From Thermoplasmata archaeon (GTDB lineage Archaea > Thermoplasmatota > E2 > UBA202 > DSCA01): a stretch of DNA of 5,189 bases. The notes under the pieces were generated by a model. That model saw only the letters and a list, made by a program, of their open reading frames with translations, made no database searches and was not told the DNA's origin. Position 1 is the first letter of the stretch; every line of letters starts with the position of its first letter. Positions 4,662 to 5,189 of this stretch are shown here, in pieces. Location of the stretch: the NCBI GenBank assembly GCA_021159125.1, contig JAGGSL010000146.1:1-5189 (forward strand). Reading direction: 5' to 3'. The position numbers were made by a program, and so were the translations under genes.

Positions 4662-4771
4662 CGGGAAGTGCCATAGTTATGTTCATATTCGGATGTGCCG
4701 TTTTTTACGGCGGGCTTGCATGGTGCATTTATATCGCAATCAAAAAAGGGCGTAATGGTTTTAAGGAATAA
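4658..4771 (+). CDS. MetS-like small subunit of the NSS symporter (37 aa)
   Basis: The 37-residue product MTGSAIVMFIFGCAVFYGGL, then AWCIYIAIKKGRNGFKE, is one membrane helix (about 4-28) followed by a basic tail. The SAIVM start and the GGL in the helix match the small subunits that accompany bacterial NSS transporters such as MetP of Corynebacterium, where the small partner is needed for transport. Its ATG overlaps the symporter TGA (ATGA), implying translational coupling and a 1:1 complex. The basic KKGR end should lie in the cytoplasm. It is easily missed because of its length. The family call rests on recalled consensus plus position, which together make it convincing. Confidence 0.85.
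   Translation: MTGSAIVMFIFGCAVFYGGLAWCIYIAIKKGRNGFKE
4759..4767 (+). promoter_or_regulatory. Possible TATA-like box for the exported protein gene
   Basis: TTTTAAGGA has its centre about 26 bp before the ATG at 4789, so a leaderless transcript could start there, as proposed for endoQ. The box lies inside the last codons of the small-subunit gene. The match to consensus is moderate; cotranscription with the symporter is the alternative. Confidence 0.3.
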
Positions 4772-4788
4772 TGCATTATGCCCTTGTG

Positions 4789-5189
4789 ATGAAAATGAAA
4801 GGAAAATTTGCAGTTTTTGCAGTCATCCTTCTCTTTATGGGAAGTGCCTCAATTGCAGGAGTGGATAACACGGGAATTGAAATAAGTGATAAGCCAGTTT
4901 ATTTATCCATTCCGCTGCACTTTTCTTTTTCAACGCCATCCGTGTATGAAAATGATAATTTTTCAGCCATCGATGTAAAAGAAGCAGATGAAATACTTTC
5001 CATGCCTTCATATCCTTCAATGCCCTACAAATCAGAAGTTTTAACATTCCCGTTTGGAACAAAAATTGAGAGCATTGACGTGAAAGTTGATAACATACAA
5101 ACAATGCATATCGGCAAAAAAATAATTCCTGCTGCTGAGCCCGTAAGGGCGGACATGAGCAATGCAAAGTTGATAAGAAAGGAAGGAGA
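4789..5189 (+). CDS. Exported protein resembling a C25 (gingipain-like) peptidase propeptide, 5' part only
   Basis: The frame stays open from 4789 to the window end (133 codons, incomplete). Residues 1-23 form a clear signal peptide: MKMKGK, a hydrophobic core FAVFAVILLFMG and SASIA before G24. Further on, MPSYPSMPYKSEVLTFPFGT (72-91), then KIESIDVKV, then KKIIPAAEPV (110-119) resembles the propeptide of C25 cysteine peptidases, which has P-x-LP, a strand ending LPxGtxI and a terminal I-x-PAxxPV. If so, the catalytic Cys/His domain lies beyond the window. Such exported peptidases are reported from sediment Thermoplasmata-related archaea. The frame also opens at ATG 4771, overlapping the small-subunit stop as TAATG; 4789 gives the better signal peptide and TATA spacing. 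The propeptide match is from memory of a loose pattern, so other secreted proteins remain possible. Confidence 0.7.
   Translation, partial: MKMKGKFAVFAVILLFMGSASIAGVDNTGIEISDKPVYLSIPLHFSFSTPSVYENDNFSAIDVKEADEILSMPSYPSMPYKSEVLTFPFGTKIESIDVKVDNIQTMHIGKKIIPAAEPVRADMSNAKLIRKEG

Noticed and set aside
4835..5167. 110-codon minus-strand open frame
   Set aside because: It lies opposite the plus-strand exported-protein gene, which has a signal peptide and propeptide pattern; the minus frame is cysteine- and leucine-rich with no recognisable domain.
1..5189. CRISPR arrays, tRNA or rRNA genes
   Set aside because: No regularly spaced repeats and no tRNA or rRNA signatures were seen on either strand.

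Overview
The window looks like a euryarchaeal chromosome segment. Evidence for this is an archaeal endonuclease Q, a short archaeal-type RNase HII, TATA-like boxes about 26 bp ahead of several starts in place of -35/-10 pairs, and GGAGG/GAGGTG ribosome sites. A secreted C25 (gingipain-like) peptidase precursor next to an amino-acid symporter would fit protein-degrading Thermoplasmata-related archaea, but the exact lineage is an inference.

Layout. Positions 3-38 may be the glycine-rich tail of an upstream gene. Positions 126-2022 are a two-gene repair operon: endonuclease Q (5' incision at deaminated bases) and RNase HII (5' incision at ribonucleotides in DNA). EndoQ ends in a PCNA-interacting (PIP-box) motif. 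A seven-T tract sits at the RNase HII stop codon.

Positions 2038-2848 are the most striking part: an 811-bp transposable element. It is bounded by imperfect inverted repeats of about 42 bp that start GGTTCTGTC, and flanked by a perfect 8-bp target duplication TGAGATAC (2030-2037 and 2849-2856). The ends and duplication length match the IS6 family. Inside there is only the last ~58 codons of a transposase on the minus strand, broken by a TGA, plus an AT-rich plus-strand gene for a predicted secreted, membrane-anchored protein. It is therefore best read as a non-autonomous, cargo-carrying IS6-like element that landed between rnhB and the next gene.

After the element come a small ribbon-helix-helix protein (2919-3161), an NSS-family sodium:amino-acid symporter (about 3207-4661), its 37-residue MetS-like small subunit (4658-4771, overlapping by ATGA), and the start of a secreted protein resembling a C25 peptidase propeptide (4789 to the window end). 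The symporter frame carries its conserved N-terminal KREHW motif upstream of any canonical start codon. The best-placed initiator is an ATA at 3207, which may be a true AUA start, a mutated ATG or a sequencing error. Symporter, small subunit and exported peptidase together suggest uptake of amino acids released from extracellular protein.
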